The translations under genes were made by a program, and so were the position numbers. This document shows positions 47,358 to 58,470 of a DNA stretch of 64,000 bases, piece after piece (the stretch's first letter is position 1; each line of letters opens with the position of its first letter). The notes under the pieces are model-generated. The model made no database searches, was not told the origin of the DNA, and saw only the letters and a program-made list of their open reading frames with translations. This DNA is from Alopecurus myosuroides (lineage: Eukaryota > Streptophyta > Magnoliopsida > Poales > Poaceae). The stretch lies in assembly GCA_028641055.1 (NCBI GenBank), contig CM054058.1, forward strand, positions 236,819,551 through 236,883,550, read 5' to 3'.

Positions 47358-47916
47358 GGAATCTGCTTGGTCCTGGGTAGAAGATAGGAAAATAGAAGCA
47401 TTACTGATCCTACAATGTAATCTTATTGTAATGCTATCTATTCTTTTGTATAAACAAGTACTCCGCTTTTGCAGTTAAATTATTAAGTCTTTGCAAGTTT
47501 TCCGGGTTTTAATTCCTTTATCTTCTAAGTTCTCTGGTTTGTATGTCTTAACTGTCCTTAGTGTTTGAAATGGCTCGATAGTACATAATCTTCGTGCCAA
47601 GTGACTGGGTATAACATGGATCATACTAAAGGAATTTTTACTGACTAGTTCCAGTGACCCAACATAAAAACAATCAGATAATACTTAGAGCAAAAGTAAG
47701 GAATTGTGAAAAAAGTATGAAACTCAGGCACGCAGGCACAATCTGGGTTTCCTTAAGCCTCCTTAGGCTGAGTAGCATTCAATTTGCTAACTCCGAGCAC
47801 GCAGGCACAATTCGGGTTAACATTGAGTATTTTGAAAGATCATTGGGAAATAGATAGGGCAGACTTATGCTTTGTATGAAAACAGATAAAATAGTAATGC
47901 ATGAATTTCGACAACT
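47358..47916. other. Tat element 1 spacer between antisense gene and pol end
   Basis: About 560 bp between two convergent genes. It has a short duplication (CACGCAGGCACAAT.TGGGTT / CACGCAGGCACAATTCGGGTT, about 47729 and 47798). No gene was seen. Confidence 0.5.
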
Positions 47917-49785
47917 TTATTTCATGGCCTCAAAGATGTTTACATAGAAATTGAACCAAGTGTAGAAGGGACGTAACTGCTGGATGCTCCAAGGTCTTTT
48001 TGTCTCTCCTAGTTCAACATCTATCTTCCTCTTTCTTTTGCGATTCGAACGCTTGGGATCATCTTCCATGTCTCGAATATCTACAATATAATACGATCTA
48101 TTTTTCATAGCCTTGCTAATGACAAATGGTCCCTCCCAGAATGGGGCTAACTTCTGCTTCCGTTCTTGCACAAATCTTAACACTAGGCCACCTTCTTTGA
48201 AAGATCGATGCCTGATTTTCCGACTATGGTAGCGTCTCAATCCTTGCTGATAAATGGCGGATCTTTGAAGCACAAGGTCTCGTTCTTCTTCTAAAAGATC
48301 GACGACATCCTATCGTGCACATTCGGCATCCGAGTCATCATAAGCCTGCACAATTGGGCTATCATGGAGCATGTCCGTTGGAAGCATTACTTCTGTGCCA
48401 TAGACCAAGAAAAACGGGGTTTTCCCTGTTGATCTATTTTGCGTCGTTCAAATACTCCAAAGCACAGAAGGTAATTCTTCTACCCATGCTCCAGCTGCTC
48501 TATGAAGAGGAGATTCGAGTCTTGGGCGTATTCCTTGCAGGATTGAGATATTCATTCTTTCAACTTGCCCATTGGATTGTGGGTGAGCCACGGATGCAAG
48601 ATCTAGGCGTATTCCCGTTTGTCGGCAATATTTTGCCAACTCTCCAATAGAGAAATGTGTCCCGTTGTCGGTGATTATACTGTGTGGAACGCCATATCTC
48701 ATGACTACATCAATGATGAAGTTTCTGGCAGTCACACCGCCAAGTTTCTTGATGGGTTTCGCCTCCACCCACTTGGTGTACTTACCCACTGCAACGAGTA
48801 GATGTGTAAGTCCGCCTCTTACAGTTTTGAATGGTTCCATCATATCTAGCCCCCAGACCGCGAACGGCCATGTTATAGGGATAGTTTTGAGTGCTTGAGC
48901 TGGCATATTCGTCTTCTTGGCATAATACTGGCATCCGACACATGTGTTTACTATGTGTTCAGCATTTGTCTTGGCTGTGAGCCAGAAAAACCCTGCACGG
49001 AATGCTTTTTTGACTATGCTTTTTGATTGAGCATGATGTCCGCAATCTCTTGCGTGGATTTCTTGCAAAATTTCTTGTCCTTCCTCTGGCGAAATACATC
49101 GCTGAAAAATTCCAATAGTGCTGCGTTTATACAGGCAATCATTGATTGCCATGTATCCTTTGCATTGACGCTGTATCTGCCTTTGCAAGACCTCGTCTGC
49201 TCCATCCGGGAACTTCTGATCAACTAAGAAGTTTAAGTATGAAATTGTCCAATCTGGGTTAACAAGCAGAATTTCGATTGACTCGGAAACGAGAGGATAA
49301 TCAACATCTCCACCTTTGATCGATGGTTCGTGCAAGTGTTGGACAAACACACCAGGTGGTAGGGTTCTCACTCTTTTCGACCCCATGCGGATTAATGCAT
49401 CCGCGTTCCAATTTTCTTCCCTTTTGATGTGAAGTACTTCAAATCCAAGGAAGCAAATGGCAAACTCATCCACCATTCTCCGATATTCGGCCATGATGGG
49501 GCTTTTGGCGTCCCACGTTTGGTTTAGTTGATGTTGTACCAAATCTGAGTCACCATAGCATAGTATGTGCTTGACACTTATTTCTTCTGCAATATGCAAG
49601 CCATGAAGCAATGCTTCGTATTCTGCTACGTTATTACTGGCATTGAAGTGTATATGCAATACATACTCCATAATGTCACCTTTTGGGGATTTCAGCACTA
49701 CACCAGCTCCAACACCTTCTTTCATCTTGGATCCATCAAAGTGCATGATCCAGTAATCCGATTCCGGCATTGGTGTGTTGTCCAT
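47917..49785 (-). pseudogene. Second RNase H and integrase of Tat element 1
   Basis: 48448-49785 is open for 445 codons. RNase H type-I with D17 (HFDGS), E55 (NNVAEYEALL) and D79 (CYGDSDLV) is the extra domain of the Tat lineage. Integrase follows with an HHCC finger (HARDCGHH ... CVGCQYYAKK) and core motifs WGLDMMEPF, ITDNGTHFS and QSNGQVERMN. After a stop, 47917-48273 in the same frame carries the integrase C-terminal part (FKEGGLVLRFVQ, APFWEGPFVI). The enzyme is dead in this copy. Confidence 0.88.
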
Positions 49786-49798
49786 TGCCTCTGTCCAA

Positions 49799-50218
49799 TC
49801 AGCGACAAAAATCTGCCAACACCTGAGATTTAATTGCCGTCTGGGGTTGGTACTTAATGTCGAACACAGCTAGCTCAATGCCCCATTTGGCTACTTGGAC
49901 TGTTGCATCCGCATTGTTAATGATATTCCCTAGTGGTGCTTTGCTTACCACTGTTATGGAATGTCCTTGGAAATAATGGCGGAGTTTTCTAGATGCGAAA
50001 AACACGCCATATGCCAGCTTTTGATAATGTGGGTACCTTTGCTTCGACTCAGAAAAAACTTCGCTAACATAGTATACTGGATGCTGATCCGGTATACTTT
50101 GTTCTTCTTTCCGTCTTTCCACAATTATCACACCGCTAATAACCCTGTTTGTTGCTGTTAGATACAACAACATAGGTTCTTCATCTTTTGGTGATGCCAA
50201 AATCGGTGCTTTCATCAA
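49799..50218 (-). pseudogene. First RNase H of Tat element 1
   Basis: 139 codons with RT-linked RNase H signatures (LYLTATNRVISGVIIVE, PVYYVSEVFSESKQRYPHYQK, HYFQGHSITVVSKAPL). The next segment (second RNase H) is in another frame, so at least one frameshift lies near 49790. Confidence 0.85.
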
Positions 50219-50251
50219 GGTTTCTTTCAGCTGTGTTAATGCTTTGTCCGA

Positions 50252-51127
50252 CTATTCTGTCCACTCAAAATTGTCGGATTTCTTCAACAATTTGTATAAT
50301 GGCAGAGCTTTATCTCCTAGCCGGCTTATAAACCTGCTGACTGCGGCTGCAGAACCCGTCAATCTTTGTACATCCTTTAAAAATGTAGGCTCTGTGATGT
50401 TCAAGATTGCCTTGATCTTTTCCGGGTTTACTTCTATTCCTCTATGAGAAACGATAAAATCCAGAAGCTTTCCAGAAGGAACCCCGAATACGCACTTTAA
50501 TGGATTAAACTTCATTTTGTAAGCGCGCAAATTTTTGAAAGTTTCTCGTAGATCTTCAAGGAGTGTATCTTTTTCCTTGGAAACGACGGCAATGTCATCC
50601 ACGTAAACATGAACATTTTTGCCAGTTTGACTATGCAAACAACATTGCATGCAATGCTGGTAAGTTGCACCTGCGTTCTTCAGGCCAAAAGGCATGGTTA
50701 TATAATAGTATGTTCCATACGGAGTTATGAAGGAAGTTTTGATTTGATCCTCTTCCCTCATATGTATTTGATGGTACCCGAAATAAACATCCAAAAATCA
50801 TAAAACCTCAGAGCCAGCAGTGGCATCTATTATTTGATCGATTCGCGGTAATGCGAACCTATCTTTTGGACACATTTTGTTCAGGCCGGTGTAATCTATA
50901 CACATCCTAAGAACAGTACTGTATTTCTTCGGGACTAATACTGGGTTCGCAGACCAATCAATATGTACGACTTCCCTGATAAAATCTGCTGCCAAAAGCC
51001 GGATAATTTCCTTACCAATAGCCTTCCGCCTTCTTCCGTTAAATCGATGGAGACCTTGTTTGACGGGTTTAGATCCTGGAATTACTTTGATTTGATGCTC
51101 AGCAAGATCCCTGGGTACACCTGGCAT
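50252..51127 (-). pseudogene. Reverse transcriptase of Tat element 1
   Basis: Two open parts in one frame (51127-50798 and 50794-50252) separated by a stop. Motifs are RMCIDYTGLNKMCPKD, then DVYFGYHQIHM, YYITMPFGLKNAGATYQ, and the catalytic YVDDIAV. These define Ty3-gypsy RT. The stop before DVYFGYHQI kills the enzyme. Confidence 0.9.
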
Positions 51128-51284
51128 GTCCGCAGGACACCAGGCAAAAATATCCCAGTTCTCACGGAGGAACTTGATGAGCGCGCTTTCCTATTTGCCG
51201 GTCATCCCTGTCCCCACTACGACAAATTTTGCCACATATTTGGGGTCTAGGATAACCTGTCTTGTGTTCTCGGAAGCTTTAAAG

Positions 51285-52514
51285 CTATCTGCGGGCTTCC
51301 GGCTTTCTTTTCCTGCTGGCATTTTTTGTCGGCGATACTTTATTTGCCAACTCTTTCAATTCTTCCTTTGCTATTACTTTTTCGGCGCAAAGGGCGTTTC
51401 CTTTTTCTAGATCGTTCGCCAATTTGAAGTCTCCTGAAATGGTGTTTACTCCTCCTTTTGGCCCTGGCATCTTAAGCTTGTTATAAATATAACATGATCT
51501 TGCCATGAATTTGGCGAAAGCTGGACGTTCGAGTATTGCATGGTATACACTTTCGAACGGCACCACCTCGAAAGAGATTTTTTCCTGTCGGAAATGCTCT
51601 TTCTCTCCAAAGGTTACATCTAGGAAAATTTCTCCTAGGGATTGTGCTTGTCTGCCAGGAACGATGCCGTGGAAACGTATGTTGCTATGATTGAGCTGGG
51701 TCTCAGAGATTCGTTGATGCTTCAGTGTATCCAGGTACATTATATTGATGCTGGATCCTCCATCCATCATTACTCTTTTTAGACTAGTGTTTTGAATAAT
51801 AGGGCTTACAATTAGAGCCTGTGTGCCGGGTTCTGGGATATTTCCGGGATGATCAGACTGATCCCAGGTAATTGGTGTCTTTGGGTACTTCAAGAATTTG
51901 GGGGTTGGTGGAACAACCACGTTTATTTCTCGAAGTGTCCTCTTTGCCATGTTTGCAGAGGGAGTTGCCAGGAAAGTTAAATTGCATTCTCCATCAACTC
52001 TCGGGAATTTTGGTTCACATTTTTGCTGCTGTTCTTGGATTTTTTCGTCAGTGTGCGATTTACTGTCTTCTTTTTCAGCTTCTGGCTTTTGCTTGGAGAA
52101 TTTCCTCTTGGAGTTCTTTCCTTTATTCCCGGATCCTGCAGTGCCCTTCATATGCTTATTGAGGCGACACTGCGCATTTGTATGGGTAGGCTTCCCAAAT
52201 TGCGAATGGTGGACACAGTTTTCCGACTTAATTTTTTCCCACTCTTCCTTAGAATAGGAGATAGGTTCTGTGCTTCTTCCTTTCCATTTGCCGCCAGTAT
52301 CCTTTCCAAAGGTTAAATTTACTTCTTTGGGTTTTGTCCGTGCTTCTGGAGTGGTCTTCTTTTCAGAACGAGGCGTTTTTTTTGGCCTGAACCAAAGCAT
52401 CAATATTTCCACCTCTCGCTCTGATGTCATCTTCGGCCGTTGCGTGTTCATTGGCGGTAGTAAGCATAGACCCGAGATCTTTGTGCTCCTTTGAACCAAC
52501 CATGAACGGTACAA
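51285..52514 (-). pseudogene. Protease region of Tat element 1
   Basis: 409 codons. A Lys-rich N-terminal part overlaps the end of gag in another frame. A VMMDGGSSINIMY motif (catalytic DGGSS in this family) lies about two-thirds along, in a retropepsin-like fold (ALIVSPIIQNT, then FHGIVPG). The RT segment that follows is again in another frame. Confidence 0.82.
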
Positions 52515-54879
52515 GGCCGGGTTTTAATCCATTGATGAAAGCATGCATTGCTTGTACATCACTTACTCCAGAGTAGCTGTTTTTCATTCCTGTCCATCTT
52601 GATATAAAGTCGACATACGATTCATCTTCAAATTGGACGCAACGATTTAGCTGGTTTATGCTCTTAGGGCGTTTGTACGTACCCCGGAAGTGCTGAGCGA
52701 ATACTCTAGCCATATCATCCCATCTATCCACTGTTCTTGACAGAAGCCCGTTAAGCCAATCTCTGGCTCCATCCAGCAACATTAGGGGGAGGAATTTTAC
52801 TGCTTCCTGGTCTGTTCCCTTGTTGATCTGAACGGTAGTATAGTAATCTGAAATCCATGCATCCGGGTTTGTACTTCCGGTATACTTTTGGTAAGTTGGA
52901 CCAACCTTGGCAAAGCCAGAATGTAGAGTTATTCTTCGGATCCTATCAGTGAAACACTTAGGTCCAAAGTATAGATCATCTCTTTCCGCCTTATCGGCGT
53001 GTGCGGAATATCTGCCGGCTGAATGGACAGAAGGGGATCTGCTCATTTCTGGCCCATTGTTGCGCGAATGCGCTCTTCCAGGATTATCCTTGTTTCGTCT
53101 GTTATCGTGTCCTTTGGAATGAGGCGGAGTTCTACTCCTTGGCCTTTCTTTATTCCTAGGAGGAGTATGGGACCTTTCACGTCTGTGAGGATTTTCGTGT
53201 CTTCCGGCTTTTTCAGCAGGGCGTCTCGGAGGCGACATCATTTTTCCGTCTTTCCGGTTTTGTTCCTCCCGGTCTTTATGATCGCGGGGTATATTTCCGC
53301 CTTTTGGCATGTGGGATCCCGTTCTGGACGCTTCATCCCTATTGTCCGGGATTTTCTTGTCCATTTTAGGGTTACCCTTTTTGTCCTTAAAATCGCCTTA
53401 ATCTCCAGGTTCCCCGGGTCCAGGTGCTCCAGGGGCGCAAGTGGCAGTTTTGCATAGGGCGGAGTCGTCATGCAACTTCCCTGATCTTGCCTGACCTCGC
53501 TGCTGCTGTTCTAGTGCTTTACCCAGGAAAGCATACACTCCTTGTAGATTTTCGTCTTTGGAGTACAGATCATCATTAAGGATGGCGAACGCGGCTTCCG
53601 CGTTTTTAGCTGCGGTCTTATAGATGCGTTCGCCCCTAGCGTTTGCGACGTCAACCTGTCGTTGCCAAGAAGGGTTTTGCAACCGTTCCTTTGCTGGCAG
53701 TACATACGGCCTTGCGATTTCGGGTAATCTCGTGGGATTTATCCCGGAGATATTCCGTCTCTCGAATTCTTCAATTTCATCTTGTTTTGCTTTTACAGTA
53801 GCTTGGGCTTTGAGGAGATTTTCTTGGAATCGGAATAGTTGTTGCTGTTGCCGCATAATGGCTTGCCTTCTGGCTTCCAGCACTTCTGGTGGCTCGTAGG
53901 GTCCGACCGGGGTTTTGATCATATTGATCTCGTCCTGTTCCGACAATTCAGGGACAGGGATTTCTTTCTTTTTCTTCTCCACAGGTGTGACCCCGCTTGC
54001 TCCTCCTGCTTCCAGGTTTTGGCTAGCATTATTTGCCAACTTTTTCTTCTGGAGTTTGTACTGGAGTTACTTGGCGGTCTTCTTTTTCTTCTTGGAAGAG
54101 GGAGGTTTTTTACCAGGTTCTTCCTCTGTCAATTCCTTGACATCGGGGTAAATAGGGATGGTCTCACCATCCTCTCTTTCCTCATCTGGTGGAGGTGTTT
54201 TGGGATCTTTATCGTCTTCAGCATCCGAGCTATCGGTAGGTTTGGCCATAAGTACTTCATGGAAGCCCCCAGTCATAGATTTAACATTTCTTTCGAAAGT
54301 GTCTTCATCTTCGTCTTCTGAAACTATATCTTCATATCCAGGTTCCGACTCCAATGTTGCCTATATGGCAGCTAGTACGGAGTCGGCTTCCGAATTCACC
54401 GTTTCATTGGCGGGTGTCGGATCTTCCACTGGCTCTGTGGGATTGTTGTTTTCTGCTTCTTCCACGGGATTACTTACTTCCGTGTTTTCAGCGACCTCGG
54501 ATTGCACCATGCCAATGAAGTGAGATCTGATTGCAGACACCTCCGAAGAGGCAGTGAATTCAGGGTTTTGGCAATGTGAGAAAAATACGATATCATAGTT
54601 TTCTTCAACTGGGTATAGGGCGGGTGGGACAAATTTACTTCCACCACAGAATCCCATTGCTTCTGCAGTTAATCCGATAAAGATATTTGCAGATCCAATC
54701 GGTAAAACACAGGCACTTACGAGATGATTCCGTTCTGGCATGTACGATCTGTTGTCGAGGAAGCGTCCAACATCATTGTCGAATTCCAAGCTTCCGACAG
54801 TTATGGTACTACCGATTCCGCCGAGTATCCCCGATCGAAACTTAACGCCTGACGTCGCTGGACCCATGGTGGGCGCCAA
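52363..54879 (-). pseudogene. gag of Tat element 1, one frame with three stops
   Basis: Four open parts lie in one frame: 54879-54361, 54354-54067, 54039-53398 and 53364-52363. They are separated by single stops TAG 54363-54361, TAA 54069-54067 and TAA 53400-53398. The first part begins at the primer site. The last contains the retrotransposon gag domain (DAWISDYYTTV, LLDGARDWLNGLL, WDDMARVFAQHFRGTYKRP, QFEDESYVDFISRW). Upstream parts are acidic and a Gln/Glu-rich coiled coil. Confidence 0.85.
54862..54878 (-). promoter_or_regulatory. Primer binding site of Tat element 1
   Basis: TGGCGCCCACCATGGG on the minus strand, two bases after the 5' LTR. The first seven bases (TGGCGCC) fit the 3' end of tRNA-Asp-type primers. 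The rest departs from it, so the primer tRNA is uncertain. Confidence 0.7.
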
Positions 54880-54880
54880 C

Positions 54881-55424
54881 TATCAAGACATCGTAGTAGA
54901 GTTCATAGACGGGGGTGCCATGATCCTACGGGTAGAGACGTGGGGGGACGTGGTAGCACAACAATCAGGAACACCAATTTTACCCAGGTTCGGTACGTCG
55001 CAACTAGGCGGCGTTCCTACTCCTGCAATCTCACTAAATCAGGGCTGAAGCCTGAAGTATACAAAGTACAACGTGAGTAGGGTTTCGCTAACTCGGCGAG
55101 GATCAACTTCCCGGCGATTCGGCTTCTAGCTAATTGTCTATATCTTTCTCTCCCGCTCGGCTTTATATAAATAGTCGGGTTAGGGCTTACAGAAAGGAAA
55201 CCTAGAAGACTACAGAAAGGATCTAACTTGGAAAGCAAGAATCCGCCTTCTACTCCAAGCCGTACCACTTTGGGCCGTGGTCCGGGTTCTTCTCGAATCC
55301 GGGTTCTGTGCGTCACCTTACTGGGACGCCTAATGGACTGTGATCCATTACCAATCAGGCCACCCTGGTAATCCGGCTCTTTAGGACAATGCCGGATATA
55401 CCCCTATTCAGTATATATCTGACA
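54881..55424 (-). repeat. 5' LTR of Tat element 1
   Basis: 544 bp, the same length as the left copy but with scattered substitutions (TATCAAG versus TGTCGAG at the left end, GACGTGG versus GACATGG near 54947). A TATATAAA box lies on the minus strand at about 55163-55172. Confidence 0.9.
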
Positions 55425-56561
55425 ATATGCCTTGGCCTTGGGAGGATTCTTCCAAAACTTTTGCAGGACAAGAGCAATGAGATCCTTGAGCACGAGGTCA
55501 TATTCTCGATCCTTCAAAGGGACCAAGTGCTCAATGCATGCATCTTGATGTTCAACCTCCCTTGACACCACCTTGGCTTTCAAAGCAACATAGGCTCCGT
55601 TGTGCATTCCCATGGCTTTAGCATGGTTGTCAAGATCATTCTTTGTTTGCACTTGGAAGGAGCTAATTTCTTGCATCACTTGAGTAGAGGTCAACGATGC
55701 ATAGTCATGTCTTCCTTGAAGACACTTCAAGTCCATGGGCTCAAAAGGCATGAGAGCACTCACATACTTCCTCTTGATCCAAGCATCATCAATATACTTG
55801 GCACCAACATTATTGAATGCGGTGGCAAGAGTCTTGAGCCTCCGGTACATGTCTTCCTGGTTCTCACCATCATGCATATAGAATCCTTCGACTTCATTGC
55901 TCAAGGTATCATACCTATTCCACTTCATGCTTTCATTGCCCACAAACATGACAACAAGAGCATCCCATGTTTCTTTGGCGGTGGAATATTGTTGAAGATG
56001 ATGCATGTGGTTTGGACCCACGGCTTGTTGAATAATGGACAAGGCGGTGTAGTTGAGTTGACAATCTACGACTTCTCTTATTGTCAAGTTCTTGGGCTCA
56101 CGAGGCTTGTATCCATCACGAGTAACCCTCCAAAGTTCAATACAAGAAGAGTTTAAGTGAGTTTCCTTATAATATTGCCAATCACCTAAAGAATGTGCAT
56201 CAAGTTTAGGAGGTTCTCTTCTAGGAATTATGTCAAGACGTGGGACAGGAGGATCGAGAGAGTAGTGTCCTTCAACAGAGTGGTAATCAACTTTCCCTTC
56301 TGTAATCTTATCGGTGGAGTTATTAATGGGATCACTTTTTGGTATTTCACCATTAGTCCCATCTTTAGCACCCCCCGAAATTTTTTCCGGAGGCGATGAA
56401 GTGGAAGTCTCCGTTCCCTTGGCTTTCATGAATTGCAACAAGAGAGTTCGCAACTCGTCAATTTTGCCATCCATGGATGAGGTCAAGGAAGTTTGGAAAT
56501 CCTTGAGGTCATCCATAGTAACATGTGCCGCGGTATCGGTGACTATCGTATCATCGGCCAT
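55425..56561 (-). pseudogene. gag N-terminal part of the Sirevirus element
   Basis: An open stretch from MADDTIV (56561) for about 379 codons, cut by the Tat element at 55424. An N-terminal acidic helix is followed by a Pro/Lys-rich linker (PPVPRLDIIPRREPPKLD). The copia gag (UBN2-type) domain follows, with TALSIIQQAVGPNHMHHL, YSTAKETWDALVVMFVGNE, and MYRRLKTLATAFNNVGAKY. This part itself has no stop, but the gene is split. Gag forms the virus-like particle. Confidence 0.88.
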
Positions 56562-56602
56562 ACTAAAACTCTTAGGGGGTTAAGCCCAAAATAAGAGTCG
56601 AG

Positions 56603-56614
56603 GCTCTGATACCA
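56603..56614 (-). promoter_or_regulatory. Primer binding site (tRNA-iMet) of the Sirevirus element
   Basis: TGGTATCAGAGC on the minus strand, two bases from the LTR end (CA at 56617-56618). It is directly upstream of gag and fixes the minus orientation. Confidence 0.9.
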
Positions 56615-56616
56615 AG

Positions 56617-56880
56617 TGAACGGATAGTATGGGCACCTAGAGGGGGGGGGTGAATAGGTGCTACGACAAATTTTGATTTTTCTTCAAATTAAGGCTTGAC
56701 ACAAAGGTAAATTTTCTAGATAATGCAACTAAGGTGAATTTACCTATATGACAAGAACAACGATAAATACAATACAAGTAAGGTAAAGGACAGAGAACGA
56801 GGTAACTGATAACGGAAGCACACAGAGACACAATGTTTTCCTGAGTTCCTCCTTGTTAAGGGAGTACGTCTCATTGGAGG
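56617..56880 (-). repeat. 5' LTR of the Sirevirus element, interrupted
   Basis: About 264 bp corresponding to the first part of the LTR at 24805. It shares GATAGTATGG.CACCTAGAGG and TCTAGATAATGCAACTAAGG, among others. It breaks off at 56880 where Tat element 2 was inserted. The remainder should continue beyond the right end of the window. Many differences from the left LTR show its age. Confidence 0.85.
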
Positions 56881-57356
56881 TGTCGTGGGATAATCACGGC
56901 AGATGTTACCAGGGGTAACTGATCTTGGGGCAAGTCGACACAGGCGTTCGGGAGAGGGTTTAGCTCAAAGGAAGACATGATACAACTTGATATGACAGCC
57001 GGCAATCGAAGTCGCCGGATCTCTATTCTCGATACAATAACACGATTAGGGTTTACACTGGATACTCGATACCACTCGATGTTGCTAAGGTTCTCGAATC
57101 TCTGTCTCAATCTATACCCGGGGGTCGGTTTATATAGCTCCCGTACCCCCTAACTTACTTTACAAGGCACGCCCGGGTCCTACCCAGACACGGCGTGCTA
57201 ACCCTAACTTTCCTTTACAACACCCACAATCCGGGTCACCAGGCCCACGAGCTTGGGCCTTCACAAACATCTTTATCCCTAGCCGTATCCTACTCACTGT
57301 CTCTGGGCCGGGTTATTCCTCGGATCCTGACATACCGGGTTAGCATCCCCCCATCA
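56881..57356 (-). repeat. 3' LTR of Tat element 2
   Basis: 476 bp on the plus strand from TGTCGTGGGATAATC to CCCCCCATCA. A TATATAAAC box lies on the minus strand at about 57127-57140. The purine tract on the minus strand side (TTCTGGGGACTAC) starts directly after 57356. Confidence 0.8.
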
Positions 57357-57731
57357 GTAGTCCCCAGAATAGCCTGGGCTTCACGGATCTCCTTGAAGCG
57401 CTTGCTATTCCTGAAAAAATACCAATCACACGGGCACATGGAAACCGAGTTAAGATGCTTTGATATTCTGCTAGGCCTTGCTCCATGGTGGCCATACAAT
57501 AACCCGGACCTTTCCTCCATATACTTGGGTCCAAATTCCTGAGTCCAAACTACAATAAGAAATGACAAGATCTCATGCTTGATAGTCAGTCCTGTCATTA
57601 CGGACGAACCCCTTCCTTCCTCTGTCACGATGCCTTGCCCAACACTTAACGCACATCTTGCGAAATCTTCGTGGATAACCATTACCCCGCGGTTCCCGGC
57701 TCCTAGCCGCTAAGATAAGCTCTCCCTTGCC
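57357..57731. other. Tat element 2 region upstream of the antisense gene
   Basis: Begins with the PPT (57357-57371). The rest has no gene. A 130-codon minus-strand frame (57290-57682) overlaps the LTR and is probably chance. Confidence 0.5.
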
Positions 57732-57740
57732 TTATAAATA
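57732..57740 (+). promoter_or_regulatory. TATA box of the antisense gene, Tat element 2
   Basis: TATAAATAG followed by a C-rich leader, on the plus strand. A leader exon would run to a GTAAGC donor at 57981, and its intron would end at the AG of 58460-58461, ten bases before the start codon. Confidence 0.72.
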
Positions 57741-58470
57741 GCGCTTAGAGGGTAACCCTAAGCCCATCACCACGCCACAACTTCTCCTCTCCCCCATTGC
57801 TCCTAATACCTTCGCAGCACCATCGTGAAGAACTCGCGCCTGTTACTGACGCAAGATTAACAGCGGCCGCGCCCGCCCTTGAATCGCCTCGCGCCGCCGT
57901 CAAGCGCCACCTTTGTACCTCCATTCCTCCCATTCGAGCTGCACCGCTTGTCGCCATCACATTAAGCCCCAATCTTCTCGGTAAGCCCTTCGCAACCAAT
58001 TAATTCAGCCCCGCAGCTTTTAATCCATCCAAGATCAGATCTAGGTCATCCCGCAAGTTACTTGTCCGATTGCACCAGATTAGATCGATTCAATGCTCGC
58101 CAACCCCTTTAATTGCCTGCATGATAGCCACAAGTGATCCTTCAACCATTACTGATCACCAATTTTACTTAAAAGCCATCCGCGAACCTTTCCATCTAGA
58201 TCCGTTCCTCCGCTGTTTTCCGCTTATTGCATTAACACCCGGAAAAACCCTCCTTTTCCAGCTATTTCATTTGCGGTATAAATATGGGCAACCATCCGTC
58301 ATCCCCAAATACCTTTCCCTACGTAAGTGACCAACAATTTCCACAAGTGTGCTCAATACCCGGACAGTTCTCAACTTCGCATCTTCTTGATACCTTATAC
58401 TCGGATATTTCAACTTTCCCGGGTCTTATTTCATACATCTTTTTCTTTTTGTGTTTCGCAGGCTGACCCC

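Larger units (their letters stand above)
43079..55424 (-). mobile_element. Ty3-gypsy Tat-type element 1 (decayed)
   Basis: The 12,346-bp element is flanked by a perfect duplication ATATG (43074-43078 and 55425-55429). LTRs are 544 bp each. Order on the minus strand: 5' LTR, primer site, gag, protease, RT, RNase H, second (archaeal-type) RNase H, integrase, spacer with an antisense gene, PPT, 3' LTR. A second RNase H domain and an antisense ORF are marks of the Tat lineage. The LTRs differ at many sites (for example TGTCGAG versus TATCAAG at the start), and all sense genes have stops, so the insertion is old. Confidence 0.92.

Noticed and set aside
53839..54523. Plus-strand frames (160 and 121 codons) with hydrophobic or Ser-rich runs
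   Set aside because: Complementary shadows of the Lys/Glu-rich gag coding strand of Tat element 1, not genes.
55017..55316. 99-codon minus-strand frame, also at 43221-43466
   Set aside because: Lies in the LTR of Tat element 1 and is present in both LTRs. No gag motif, so it is LTR sequence.
57290..57682. 130-codon minus-strand frame between LTR and antisense gene of Tat element 2
   Set aside because: Crosses the LTR/internal boundary and has no motif. Probably chance.
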